Below, piece by piece: positions 6,031 through 15,844 of a stretch of 15,953 nucleotides of DNA (position 1 is the first letter of the stretch; each line of letters begins with the position of its first letter). A model generated the notes under the pieces. It made no database searches, was not told the origin of the DNA, and worked only from the letters and a program-made list of their open reading frames with translations. Made by a program: the position numbers and the translations under genes. Origin of the DNA: an uncultured Porphyromonas sp. Its GTDB lineage: Bacteria; Bacteroidota; Bacteroidia; Bacteroidales; Porphyromonadaceae. The stretch is taken from positions 1-15,953 of the forward strand of contig CALTVJ010000044.1 of NCBI GenBank assembly GCA_943912835.1, given 5' to 3'.

Positions 6031-9000
6031 ATGAATGCTAGCTCATTAGTCTATAGGCAACCATCATTGAGCTTCCGTCTGATGAGACGGCTATATTTTT
6101 ATGTGTTTATCCTTCTCGGCTCTTCCATAGTTTCTTTAGCTCAGACATCAGAAAATCCGATAGTCCAATTAGAACAAATCAATGAAACATTTGCTCGTAT
6201 AGCCGAGAAGAATGCCTATGTTGAGAGTTTAGATTACAATGATTTACCTATGGTTCATTTGCCCATAGGCATGAAGCGAACGATTAGCGGTATGGAGGTT
6301 ACCATCGCCGTTAATCGTTTTGCATTGGGGCCAGCACATAGTGAACTTGGGGTTTATGCTAAAGCGGTCATACCACAGAGTGAAGATGGACGTCGCCTAG
6401 TCCTCTTCTTTGGGGCTGAAGGAATCAAGGGAACTCATTCTGGAGGCTTAGCTGGAGAGGTCAAACTATCGTTATTACAAGATATTGAAATCCCGTTCAA
6501 TGGAGGAAATACTACTCTTGTACTTAAAGGTGGGTTTAATCGTAGTCGAGGTGTCGCCGAGAGCAATACTTATATGACCATCAACTGCGATGGCTTCAAA
6601 AACTTAGCTTTAGACGCAGAGGTGCATTTCCCTACCTCCCTGATGGCATCAGCCACAAATGGTGAACAAGTAGTAGGCCGTTTCAGCACAGTTATTGATA
6701 GCTGGGACGACCTGCTTGTGTCCATGAGCTTGCCTTCTTTTGAGATAAAGGGGCTTAAGGGCTATGTCTTTGATGTCCGTGATGTCGTCTTCGATTTCAG
6801 TAGCATACGCAACTCGACAGATATACGCTTCCCTAGTGAGTATGAGCAGGGCTTTCTCCCGGATGAACGTACGCTATGGCGGGGGGTATACGCCAAGAAC
6901 GTATCAGTAACTCTGCCTAAGGCATTCTCTAATGCACGTTTCTCTGCGGAGAACTTAGTGATAGACGACAACGGCATCACCGGAATATTCGCTGCTGATA
7001 GTGTTCTTAGATTTGACAAAGGCAGTGCCAGTGGCTGGAGATTTTCTGTGGATCGCTTTGCGATGCAACTTGTAGCCAGTGAGCTAGTCTCTTCAGAGCT
7101 CAAAGGTCGCCTAGGATTGCCTTTCAAAGGGAAGACAACAGCCCTAGCCTATGAGGGCTTTATGCAGATGAACAACCGCTACACATTGGCTGTTCGTCCA
7201 GACTCTATTCTCAACTTCTCAATCTTTAATGCCGAGGCTCAGTTAGACCCCAACTCTTATGTTAAGTTAGACTTAATAGAGGATCAATTCGTTCCAGAGG
7301 CAGTCCTACACGGGCAGATGAGCCTGGGTAAGGCTAATGAGCTTGATAGCTTGAGTAGCTCAGACGATTTTAAGCTAGCAAGCTTAAAATTCCGCAACCT
7401 TCGTCTGAGCACCCGAGCTCCTTACATCAGCGTTGAGGCTTTTGGCTACGAAGGCGAGGCTAAGCTAGGTAATTTCCCTCTCTCTATACATCAGCTAGAG
7501 CTAGGAGCTAATGATCGAGGAGCACATCTAAGACTAGGTGCTGGGCTCAACTTAGGAGAAAAACTCTTTTCTGGCAAGACTAATATCACACTACGTGCTG
7601 CCTATCGAGATAATCTGTGGCATTACGAAGGTATGGAGGTCAGTGAGATTGCCCTTGATGCTAAAATTGCAGATAAGATTGCTTTAGTAGGTAAGCTTCA
7701 TTGGCATCGTGACGATGCTGTTTACGGTAACGGCTTCACTGGTGACATACTTCTCTCCCTAGGCTTAAGTGAGTCTAGTAAGGTTTCCTGGAAGGTGCGT
7801 GCTGGCTTTGGTCGCAAAGAAAGCAATAGCTACTGGTATGCTGATGGCTTAGGAACTTTCCCTCAGGGAGTGCCAATCTTCGCTCCGATGACCCTCAAAG
7901 GTATTGGTGGTGCCTTAACCTATGGAGTACGTGCCGAGGGGCAAAGTGCCGAGGGTGGCAAATTCCGAAGTGCTCAGTATATCCCCGATGAGAGCAAGGG
8001 GCTTGGCTTTAAGGCATCTACGCTATTTGAAATCAGTAAAACGGCAGAAGGTGAGGCTGCCCTAGAGATGCTTTTCTCTCGTTCAGGGGGGCTAAGCATG
8101 GTTGGCTTCTATGGCTATGCCCAGTTCCCTAAAGACCCTAAGACCGAAGTATCCGAAGAAGAGAGACTAGCTCAGCAGCATCGTGTCATCCCAAGTAACT
8201 TGGGTGAGCAGATGAAACAAGGTGGAGACTTCGAGAAGGTCCTAGGAGACTTGAATATCAAGAACCTACCTGAGGCTCTTAAGGGGGCGAATATCTCCGG
8301 CTCTATCTTCATGCAGCTAGACTTAGATAACAATAGCCTACATGCTGTCAGCAAAGTTTATGTCTCAAGCCCTGCTGGGGTTATTGCTGGTGCAGGTCCT
8401 GAAGGCCTTGCGGGAAGGGGCGTACTGCATATCGACCCTAAGGAGTGGTACCTACATCTAGGTACTCCAGCCACGCCTATTGGTTTGAAGCTAAAGGTTG
8501 GTAGTCTTCTCGCGGTGAAGAGCGATGCCTACCTCATGGCTGGGAGTCGTATCCCTGGTATGCCCGCTCCTCCTCAAGAAGTAGCGAGCCTCATAGGCCA
8601 AGATATTAGCCGTCTGAGCCTAGGGCGTAACCTAGATGCTCTAAGTACAGGCAAGGGCTTTGCCTTCGGCTCTAAGCTAGGCGTGCGTACTGGAGACCTC
8701 CAGTTTGCGATTATGTACGCCAACTTCAATGCTGGCTTAGGCTTTGATGTGATGCTCAAGGACTATGGTCAGGCACAGTGTCGAGGTCGCTCGGGGACAA
8801 TAGGTCTTAATGGCTGGTACGCTCAAGGGCAGGCTTATGCCTACCTGCAAGGTGAGCTAGGTGTCAAGATTAAGTTGTGGTTCGTACGTGTACGCGTCCC
8901 TGTCATCAGGGGAGGTGCAGCTGCCTTGCTACAAGCAGGCTTGCCCGACCCAGCCTTCTTCAAAGGGTACCTGGGCGTCAATCTCAACGTGCTTGGGCTT

Positions 9001-10512
9001 GTGAAAGGGCGTGCCCGCTTTAAGCTGACTATCGGTGAAGAGTGTGAAGTTGTAACGCCAGGCTCGTCTCCTGTTGATGAGCCAATGATTAACGACCTTT
9101 CACCTGTTATCGGAGAGCAAGAGGTAAGCGTTTTCGCTGTGCCTCAAGCGACCTTCAACGTGGCGATGGGTAAAACCTTTGAGGCTTCTGATGATAGCGG
9201 CGTAAGTAAAACATACCGTATCAACCTCAATAGCTTTGAGCTTAAGGACAAGGAGGGCAAGAGCATCAACGCTAAACTCATATGGGCTGATGATAAAACG
9301 AAGCTCAGCCTACAGGCTAAGGAGGTACTTCCACCCAATACGGAGCTTACAGCAAGCGTTCGTGTAGGTTTTGAAGAGTATGTGAATGGAGCTTGGCAAC
9401 AAGTAATGACCTCGGGTAAGCCAGCTATAGAAGAGAAGGTTCATACCTTCACTACAGGTGGGGCACCGAGCGAAATTCCTCTAGCCAATGTGCTCTACGC
9501 TTACCCTGTTGTAGGGCAGTCATACTTCCTCCCCAAGGAGAGCAGTAAGGGCTATGTACAACTTAAGATGGGGCAGAAATATCTCTTCGAGAAGGGCTTT
9601 GACTACAAGATGAGCTTCCTAGATGAAGAAGGAGGACGAGTATCTACAGACTTCCGATATAACGAGAGCGAGAATAGACTAGAGTTCACCATCCCTAACC
9701 TCAAGAAGAAGACTCCCTACACCCTCAGCCTTGCCTACACAGCACAAGTTCAAGAGGGGCAAGAACGCTCTAAGAGCAACGTAGCTGCCAATATCGATAG
9801 TGAAGACTTCAGCGGACGTATAGGAGGTGATAAGGCTGAGCGTCTTGTCGCTAGCGACATGGAGAAAGCTATCCTTAGTTATGACTTCTCTACCAGTCAA
9901 CACAGTACCTTTAAGGAAAAGATGGATGCCCTCAAAATTAAGGATGGCTTTGCTACCTATGATGAAGCCTCAGCTTATCCTCTTGAGCTAGATGTTCGAG
10001 CTGATGAAGCCTTTGACGAAGCTGAAGTATTGGGTGTAGAGAAAACTCAGGGTAAAGCCCTTGTCCAACTCAAAGCCACTTTAGAGGAGGATTATTTTCA
10101 GAAGACAGTCTATCCTTTAGTTTATGAGGGTTACCCTTTTGCTGGACTTGAACTTAGCTATCGTAGTGAGCAACCCTATGGTGTACCACCCCATTATGCT
10201 TTTGCTCCAAGCCCATATTTCTTGTCTAAACTAAGTGAAGGAACACTTAATAAACAGGCTTATCGATTCCCCTTCACTTTCTTGGCTTCTCGTGTGGTCT
10301 TTGCAGACTTCAGCGATCTGCAGGGACTTGTGGTCAACAGTCGAGAACAAGTGAGCCGTAGTATTTACGAGCGATTTGCGATGGGAACATTGCCAATTTT
10401 GAAATATGGCAAGTATAAAGCTCTAGCTAGCTATGTACTTCCTGATGGCACAGTAAGCTCAACGACGCCTATCCTTTATAATAACAACCTCAAGTTTAAT
10501 ACAGAGCGATGA
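6031..10512 (+). CDS. Large exported beta-rich protein of unknown family (operon gene 1)
   Basis: This 1493-aa protein belongs to no family I can name. A signal peptide is clear: RR at 19-20, a hydrophobic core (about 21-36) and cleavage likely between A37 and Q38. A second ATG at 6082 (M18) would give a standard-length signal peptide and 1476 aa; either start is possible and neither has a Shine-Dalgarno. The mature part is rich in alternating hydrophobic/polar strands with Gly and Asp turns. A block with strong motif character runs from about 782 to 1006: GRGVLHIDPKEWYLHLGTP, later YLMAGSRIPGMPAPP, then GWYAQGQAYAYLQGELGVKI and LTIGEECE. Residues about 1018-1140 resemble a bacterial Ig-like (Big_5) domain, and a second Ig-like segment seems to follow to about 1260. 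There are very few cysteines, no C-terminal T9SS sorting domain and no lipobox. It is first in an operon with FN3-like and T9SS-sorted partners, so a periplasmic or outer-membrane assembly role is plausible but unproven. Its stop overlaps the next start (ATGA). Confidence 0.9.
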   Translation: MNASSLVYRQPSLSFRLMRRLYFYVFILLGSSIVSLAQTSENPIVQLEQINETFARIAEKNAYVESLDYNDLPMVHLPIGMKRTISGMEVTIAVNRFALGPAHSELGVYAKAVIPQSEDGRRLVLFFGAEGIKGTHSGGLAGEVKLSLLQDIEIPFNGGNTTLVLKGGFNRSRGVAESNTYMTINCDGFKNLALDAEVHFPTSLMASATNGEQVVGRFSTVIDSWDDLLVSMSLPSFEIKGLKGYVFDVRDVVFDFSSIRNSTDIRFPSEYEQGFLPDERTLWRGVYAKNVSVTLPKAFSNARFSAENLVIDDNGITGIFAADSVLRFDKGSASGWRFSVDRFAMQLVASELVSSELKGRLGLPFKGKTTALAYEGFMQMNNRYTLAVRPDSILNFSIFNAEAQLDPNSYVKLDLIEDQFVPEAVLHGQMSLGKANELDSLSSSDDFKLASLKFRNLRLSTRAPYISVEAFGYEGEAKLGNFPLSIHQLELGANDRGAHLRLGAGLNLGEKLFSGKTNITLRAAYRDNLWHYEGMEVSEIALDAKIADKIALVGKLHWHRDDAVYGNGFTGDILLSLGLSESSKVSWKVRAGFGRKESNSYWYADGLGTFPQGVPIFAPMTLKGIGGALTYGVRAEGQSAEGGKFRSAQYIPDESKGLGFKASTLFEISKTAEGEAALEMLFSRSGGLSMVGFYGYAQFPKDPKTEVSEEERLAQQHRVIPSNLGEQMKQGGDFEKVLGDLNIKNLPEALKGANISGSIFMQLDLDNNSLHAVSKVYVSSPAGVIAGAGPEGLAGRGVLHIDPKEWYLHLGTPATPIGLKLKVGSLLAVKSDAYLMAGSRIPGMPAPPQEVASLIGQDISRLSLGRNLDALSTGKGFAFGSKLGVRTGDLQFAIMYANFNAGLGFDVMLKDYGQAQCRGRSGTIGLNGWYAQGQAYAYLQGELGVKIKLWFVRVRVPVIRGGAAALLQAGLPDPAFFKGYLGVNLNVLGLVKGRARFKLTIGEECEVVTPGSSPVDEPMINDLSPVIGEQEVSVFAVPQATFNVAMGKTFEASDDSGVSKTYRINLNSFELKDKEGKSINAKLIWADDKTKLSLQAKEVLPPNTELTASVRVGFEEYVNGAWQQVMTSGKPAIEEKVHTFTTGGAPSEIPLANVLYAYPVVGQSYFLPKESSKGYVQLKMGQKYLFEKGFDYKMSFLDEEGGRVSTDFRYNESENRLEFTIPNLKKKTPYTLSLAYTAQVQEGQERSKSNVAANIDSEDFSGRIGGDKAERLVASDMEKAILSYDFSTSQHSTFKEKMDALKIKDGFATYDEASAYPLELDVRADEAFDEAEVLGVEKTQGKALVQLKATLEEDYFQKTVYPLVYEGYPFAGLELSYRSEQPYGVPPHYAFAPSPYFLSKLSEGTLNKQAYRFPFTFLASRVVFADFSDLQGLVVNSREQVSRSIYERFAMGTLPILKYGKYKALASYVLPDGTVSSTTPILYNNNLKFNTER

Positions 10513-12581
10513 AACAAGCAAGATGGGGTATGAGGCTCCTTATCCTCGGGGTGTGTTTGATGCTCTCGGCAATAGCTAAGGCTCAGACGAAGCCACAAGG
10601 AAGCATTAAGGTAAGGACTGAAGTCCATAGCGATAAAGTTCTATTGCGATGGATTGCCAGTGATGCCAAGACTTGGGAAAGTCTCAACAAACACGGTGTT
10701 CGCCTAGAGCGTTTGACCATCGCACGCAATGGGCAAGCACTGCTGAAGCCAGAAGTCCAAATCTTGGGTGCCGAGCTCAAGCCAAGAGAAACTGATGAGC
10801 TCAAGGCTATAGCCACACAATATCCTATGGGCTTAGTGATGGCACAAGCCGTCTTTGGCGAGGACTTTGAAGTGGGGCTCGGAGATAACCCTATGACCAA
10901 GGCCATAGCCCTTGATGAGCAAAGAGAGCAGCGTTATCTCTTCTCGGCTTATGCGGCGGACTTATGTTATCCTGTTGCCAAGGCTATGGGCTGGGGCTGG
11001 GAGGATACAAGCGTCAAGCAGGGAGAACGCTACCTATATAAGGTCGTCTCACTCAGCACAGACAAGAAGCTCCCTATCAAAGAGGGTTTAAGCTTTGTCA
11101 TCATGGGGCAGAATACTCAGCTAGTCAAACCCCAAGCCCTCTCTGCTCGCTTTGGGGATGCCTCAGCACAGCTATCTTGGGATTATAACGGCTTAGTACA
11201 TCTCTACAACAGCTATATCGTTGAGAGGAGTGAGGATGGGAGCAACTTTAGCCCTATTACGCCAGAGCCTATTACGCGCATGTCCGATGGAGAGAAGAGC
11301 CTCCATGCTCCTATTACCTATGCGGACAGCATTGCGAACCTCAAGACTTACTATTATCGTGTAGCAGGTATCACACCTTTTGGCACGAAGAGCGCCTACA
11401 GCCTAGTCGTTTCGGGTATGGGCTATCCCAGCCTTAAGGCAATACCGATGATTAGCTCAGCCTCATTTAACGAAAAAGGAGGAATACAGATTAGTTGGAG
11501 CTTCACATCAGAGGAAGAAGGTTTATTGGAGAGTTTTAACATCCTACATTCAACCAATGATAAGCGGTATATTCCTATCAAACAAGGTGTGGCGTCATCT
11601 GAGAGAAGCTATACTATAGATAAACCACAAGACAAATATATCTACTACAAGATAGAAGCTAAGCCCAAACGAGGAGCAAGCACGCAGTCACTACCTGTCC
11701 TTTTACAACCCATAGACAGTATTCCTCCAACCATACCCACTGGGCTCAAGGCTGAGATTGATAGCCTTGGCATAGTGCATCTATCCTGGAACAGAAACAG
11801 GGACGCAGACATATATGGCTATCGCTTATATAGGGGAGAAACAGAGGGTGACGAACTCATCCCAATGACAGATATCGCCATACAAGACACCCTTTATCGA
11901 GATAGTGTAAACTTGCAATCTCTAAATAGCAAAGTTTTTTATGCACTCACAGCACTTGATAGAAGGTACAATCAGTCTGATTTATCTGAACCCATATCGG
12001 CATGGAAGCCTAATACGATTCCCCCTCCTACACCAATTATTACTCGTGTTGATATCCAAGAACAACAAACAAAGCTTACTTGGAATATCTCGGAAGACCC
12101 ATATTTAGCTGGGTTTATAATCTATCGAAAAGAAAATGGAAGTAATACGCTAAGGCAGATTGCCCGTATAGAAGACAAAACTGAGAGAACTTATAGTTAT
12201 ATAGTGCCCGAACCTGGCAAGCTATACAGCTACCAAATACAAGCATTTTCTCAAGGAGGACTGCTCTCTACAATATCCGAAGCCGTGGTAGCAAAATCAG
12301 CGATAAGCAAAAAGCCGACCACAGAGAGTAGTCTAAGCCTCACGCCTCTCCCAGAAGGGGCAATTGCTATTAAATGGAAGGTTCCTGAATCCTCTCTCAT
12401 AAGCGTAACTCTATATAAGACTAACCTCGGGGGAAAACTCTATGTCTATAGAGAAAATTTACCAGCCGAGGGAGAACTCATAGATCAAGACATACTCCAA
12501 GGTAAAAGCAATACTTATACCATTATCGTCAAACATAAAGGTATTAGACCTCAAACAATTAAAAAGAGCTTAAGCCTATGA
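10509..12581 (+). CDS. Exported multi-domain fibronectin type III-like protein (operon gene 2)
   Basis: This 690-aa protein has a signal peptide (hydrophobic core about 9-22) and likely cleavage in AKA|Q at residues 25/26. Residues 27-200 form an N-terminal module that itself shows FN3-like strands (KVLLRWIASD at 43-52, GERYLYKVVSL at 172-182). Five further FN3-like units follow at about 207-303, 311-400, 407-498, 505-597 and 605-690. They show the usual marks: a Trp in strand B (QLSWDY, QISWSF, HLSWNR, KLTWNI, IKWKV), then a Y-x-(I/L)-Y/E-R strand C, and Y-x-Y/Y-x-V strands near the end of each unit. Such chains usually act as spacers or protein-binding rods in the periplasm or on the surface. 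No catalytic motif, sorting domain or lipobox is seen. The start overlaps the stop of gene 1 and the stop overlaps the start of gene 3, both as ATGA, which implies translational coupling and roughly matched output. Base composition becomes AT-richer towards the 3' end. Confidence 0.92.
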   Translation: MKQARWGMRLLILGVCLMLSAIAKAQTKPQGSIKVRTEVHSDKVLLRWIASDAKTWESLNKHGVRLERLTIARNGQALLKPEVQILGAELKPRETDELKAIATQYPMGLVMAQAVFGEDFEVGLGDNPMTKAIALDEQREQRYLFSAYAADLCYPVAKAMGWGWEDTSVKQGERYLYKVVSLSTDKKLPIKEGLSFVIMGQNTQLVKPQALSARFGDASAQLSWDYNGLVHLYNSYIVERSEDGSNFSPITPEPITRMSDGEKSLHAPITYADSIANLKTYYYRVAGITPFGTKSAYSLVVSGMGYPSLKAIPMISSASFNEKGGIQISWSFTSEEEGLLESFNILHSTNDKRYIPIKQGVASSERSYTIDKPQDKYIYYKIEAKPKRGASTQSLPVLLQPIDSIPPTIPTGLKAEIDSLGIVHLSWNRNRDADIYGYRLYRGETEGDELIPMTDIAIQDTLYRDSVNLQSLNSKVFYALTALDRRYNQSDLSEPISAWKPNTIPPPTPIITRVDIQEQQTKLTWNISEDPYLAGFIIYRKENGSNTLRQIARIEDKTERTYSYIVPEPGKLYSYQIQAFSQGGLLSTISEAVVAKSAISKKPTTESSLSLTPLPEGAIAIKWKVPESSLISVTLYKTNLGGKLYVYRENLPAEGELIDQDILQGKSNTYTIIVKHKGIRPQTIKKSLSL

Positions 12582-15500
12582 TCAAAAGGATACTATTTAC
12601 AATCATAATTCTTATCTGCTCCCTTTCCGTCTGGTCTCAAGAAGAAGGGAAGTATAAACTTTCCATCTCTTTTTTGTATATCAGGAATGCAGGAAACAGT
12701 CAATGTGATAGTCATATTATTATTAAGTGCAAGACAAGTACTGGAGAGCTAAAAATATTGAAGGATTTTTATAATGGAGGAGCTGATGCAGGAAAATTTT
12801 ATAATCGTCCCGATCTAATATCTTCAATATTCCCAACAAATAGTGGACACCCCCTTTCTCTTGAATTTCATAGGAGACGCGCTTGGAATAAATGGTTCAA
12901 ATGTAAATTTAGTGGTTGGGAGAGTAACACACTCACTCTACCCTATTCTTTGGAAGGCGTTAACTCGATTATTAACAAAGGGGATAATAACGGAGATCTA
13001 TTGGGTGGAAACTTTGATTCAAAGGTTTCTATTGAGCTTATCCCTGTTTCTATCAATCTTCACTATTTCCACAATCAGGGACAAGGAACGGAAGTCAAAT
13101 CTAATCGTATGCTACCCGACAAAGACCCTATTACACTCAAGGCAACAAAAGGCTTCGTAGAGGCAACTTATCAATGGGAGTATCAAATAATAGGAGAAAC
13201 GAACTGGAAACCTTTACCAGAAAAAGTTTCTTATACCGAAGGTAAATCTGTCGTTACGTTCAAAGGAGAAGATCTCATGACCGAAACCGACTATCAAACC
13301 TTGGTAGAGAGTGGAAAATCTATTGCTTTCCGCATTAACGCTATTACCGATGAAGCACGCACAGAGAATCAATATAGAATTATTGTACTCAAGCCTACGT
13401 TCTCAGCCCCTCACATTGTTTCCTCTGAAATACGGCAAGAACGTTGTCATGGCTCTCAAGATGCTGCTATTTATGTGAGACTTGATCGAGCTCTACAACC
13501 CAACGAAACGATTGGTATTGCTCGGTTAATTGGGAATCTCAAAGATAGAGTAGATAATATTGATGGTCTCGATAGCAATAACGGTTTCTATATACGGAAT
13601 CTTGCTGCAGGGAACTATACCTTTGCTCTATTGAGTGCACATAGCAATGGTTTATCTGCTTACAATCAAGCATCTAGCCACCTTGTCAATAGCACGATCA
13701 CCGAGCGTCCCGTCATCACGCACTCATATTCCAAGAGAGATATCAGTTGTTTTGCTGGAAGCGATGGAACTATAAGCCTGACGGCTTCGGGTGGAACAGG
13801 ACGTTTCAAAGCTCATCTCTTCGACTCTTCGGGAGCAGAGGTGCGTACGCAAGATTTCACAAGTACAACAACTCTCTCGCGTCTGCCTGCTGGGCAATAT
13901 ACCCTCAAGGTCTATGACAGCAATGATTGCTTCGCCAAGGACGCTGGCGGCAATGAGTTGATACACCGCATCACGCTCACAGAGCCTGCCGAGGCTGTCT
14001 CCGTTTTGGAGGAAACTGTCGTAAGCCCCTTAGCTTATAACTCTTCTGATGGCTCTATCAGTGTAAGAGTCTCGGGAGGGACTCCTCTCGCCAATGGGTA
14101 TCATGTTCGCTTCATAAGTAAGCATGATGGGAAGAGTTTCAAACCTAGTGATGTGCGCCCCGATGGCAATGCCTATATCTATACCTTATCTAATATCCCT
14201 AGAGGCGAGTATAAAGCAATCATAGAGGATGCTCGCTTTGAAGCACTCACTCCCGAAGATAAGAATGCCCCTTGTGGTTGCCGAGCAGAGATTGATCTGA
14301 CGCTCAGTGCCCCTCCGCCTCTTGAGGTTGAGGTCAAAGAGAGTCGCTTCGTGAGCTGTCACGGAGATAGTAACGGCGAGATAACAGCACATGCCAAGGG
14401 TGGTAAGCCACATATAGCAAGTCGTCTACCCTATCTCTACACTTGGTATAAGCTTACAAATGGCAATAGCGAGGAGCTAAGACAACAAACAGATAGTATC
14501 GCTCGGGGACTTAGTGCAGGACAGTATCAAGTCAAGATTACAGATGCCAACAACATCAGTGTCTCATCTGCTGTATTTACATTGGTTCAGCCCGAACCTC
14601 TAAGCCTAAATTTTAAGATTACTAGCCCTAATTGTAGTGGAGGAGAAGGCTCTATTGAGGCGATGGTCACAGGCGGGACTGCTCCATACACATACGAGTG
14701 GAACAAAGAGGGAGAGAGCAAAGCCAGCCTTCGTGTCAGCGAAATAGGTACCTACTTCCTACGTGTTACAGATAGTAGAGGCTGTACTATTGATGCTACG
14801 GCAGAGGTTTCTTCGCCCGATGCCCTTGTTGTACAACCTGAGTTGGTGCATCCCACCTGCTTTGGGGCATCTAATGGTAGCATTAAACTCAATATCAGCG
14901 GGGGTACAGGCCCCTATACGATACGTTGGGAGGATAATGCTAGTCTTACTGACTACCAGCGAGATAAGCTCCCAGCTGGAGAATATGTAGCTCTGGTGTC
15001 TGATGCCGCTGGATGTACGCTACGCTATCGCCTGACCTTGACACAGCCAGAAGAACTCAAGGTAAGTCTCTCAGAAGCCTTTACTCTCTGTAAAGACCAA
15101 AGCCGCACTCTGCAAGCTACATCTAACCAAGAGAACGTACGCTACGCTTGGCAACGCAATGGTCAGCCCCTCAGTGAAACTAGCAAAGAGCTCAACGTTA
15201 GCCGTGCTGGCACCTATCGTGTCATCGTGACCAATGAAGGTGGCTGCACAGCATTCGCCGAGGTCGTAATCCGTGATAGCCAGACAGAGCTACCCATTGA
15301 TATTACAGCTCCAAGCTCTGTACACCTAGGGACAGAGATACATGTCGTTAATATCAGCCAAGTCAAGGCAGACCGCCTGCAATGGCATCTCCCTCTCGGG
15401 GCTATCGTCAAGAGTAAAAGTAACGAGAGGCTTGTCTTCACAATGCCTACCCCCGGAGCATGTATCGTAGCTCTGGAGGGCTATCTTGGCAATTGCTCAA

Positions 15501-15829
15501 CCCTTGTAAGTCAGCGCATCGAGGTACTCCCTGTCGGGAGTGTGACTCTACCCGATGGAAAGGAGGGAGCTATGATTAAACAATTCCTTGTAAGTCCCAA
15601 TCCGACGACAGGAGAGTTTAAGGTTTTTGTGGAGCTACGAGAACCTCAAGACTTCACACTACGCCTATTGTCCCCAACCATAGTAGAGATGGATAAGAAG
15701 GTACTCTCTCAGACTCAAAAGCAAACTTTTGAATACGAGCTCAGAGGCAACACCTCGGGAGTCTATACCGTAGAGCTTCGTGTAGGAGAAGAGCGGTCTT
15801 TGCTCAAGGTAACGAAACAAGGAAACTAA
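12578..15829 (+). CDS. T9SS-exported surface protein with SprB-type repeats and type A sorting domain (operon gene 3)
   Basis: This 1083-aa protein has a signal peptide (MIKR, hydrophobic core 5-17, likely cleavage VWS|Q at 20/21). Residues 22 to about 180 form a module I do not recognise. Residues 185-275 look Ig-like. Six SprB-like repeats follow at about 281-375, 384-470, 480-575, 588-672, 680-750 and 755-826. The best copies read C-(F/H/S)-G-x-S/D-(D/N)-G-(S/T/E)-I then (S)GGT, and close with LPAG(Q/E)Y-x-(L/A)-x-V-x-D and a Cys; copies 1 and 3 are degenerate. Residues 830-899 are an Ig-like unit with C838 and C890. About 904-985 is another beta unit. The last 81 residues are a T9SS type A sorting domain: FLVSPNPTTGEF at 1003-1014, GVYTVEL at 1061-1067 and a basic LLKVTK end. 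SprB-type repeats are known from Flavobacterium gliding adhesins. The C-terminal signal directs outer-membrane export, usually followed by cleavage and surface attachment. It is translationally coupled to gene 2. Confidence 0.95.
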   Translation: MIKRILFTIIILICSLSVWSQEEGKYKLSISFLYIRNAGNSQCDSHIIIKCKTSTGELKILKDFYNGGADAGKFYNRPDLISSIFPTNSGHPLSLEFHRRRAWNKWFKCKFSGWESNTLTLPYSLEGVNSIINKGDNNGDLLGGNFDSKVSIELIPVSINLHYFHNQGQGTEVKSNRMLPDKDPITLKATKGFVEATYQWEYQIIGETNWKPLPEKVSYTEGKSVVTFKGEDLMTETDYQTLVESGKSIAFRINAITDEARTENQYRIIVLKPTFSAPHIVSSEIRQERCHGSQDAAIYVRLDRALQPNETIGIARLIGNLKDRVDNIDGLDSNNGFYIRNLAAGNYTFALLSAHSNGLSAYNQASSHLVNSTITERPVITHSYSKRDISCFAGSDGTISLTASGGTGRFKAHLFDSSGAEVRTQDFTSTTTLSRLPAGQYTLKVYDSNDCFAKDAGGNELIHRITLTEPAEAVSVLEETVVSPLAYNSSDGSISVRVSGGTPLANGYHVRFISKHDGKSFKPSDVRPDGNAYIYTLSNIPRGEYKAIIEDARFEALTPEDKNAPCGCRAEIDLTLSAPPPLEVEVKESRFVSCHGDSNGEITAHAKGGKPHIASRLPYLYTWYKLTNGNSEELRQQTDSIARGLSAGQYQVKITDANNISVSSAVFTLVQPEPLSLNFKITSPNCSGGEGSIEAMVTGGTAPYTYEWNKEGESKASLRVSEIGTYFLRVTDSRGCTIDATAEVSSPDALVVQPELVHPTCFGASNGSIKLNISGGTGPYTIRWEDNASLTDYQRDKLPAGEYVALVSDAAGCTLRYRLTLTQPEELKVSLSEAFTLCKDQSRTLQATSNQENVRYAWQRNGQPLSETSKELNVSRAGTYRVIVTNEGGCTAFAEVVIRDSQTELPIDITAPSSVHLGTEIHVVNISQVKADRLQWHLPLGAIVKSKSNERLVFTMPTPGACIVALEGYLGNCSTLVSQRIEVLPVGSVTLPDGKEGAMIKQFLVSPNPTTGEFKVFVELREPQDFTLRLLSPTIVEMDKKVLSQTQKQTFEYELRGNTSGVYTVELRVGEERSLLKVTKQGN

Positions 15830-15844
15830 TCTATTTAGACTACA

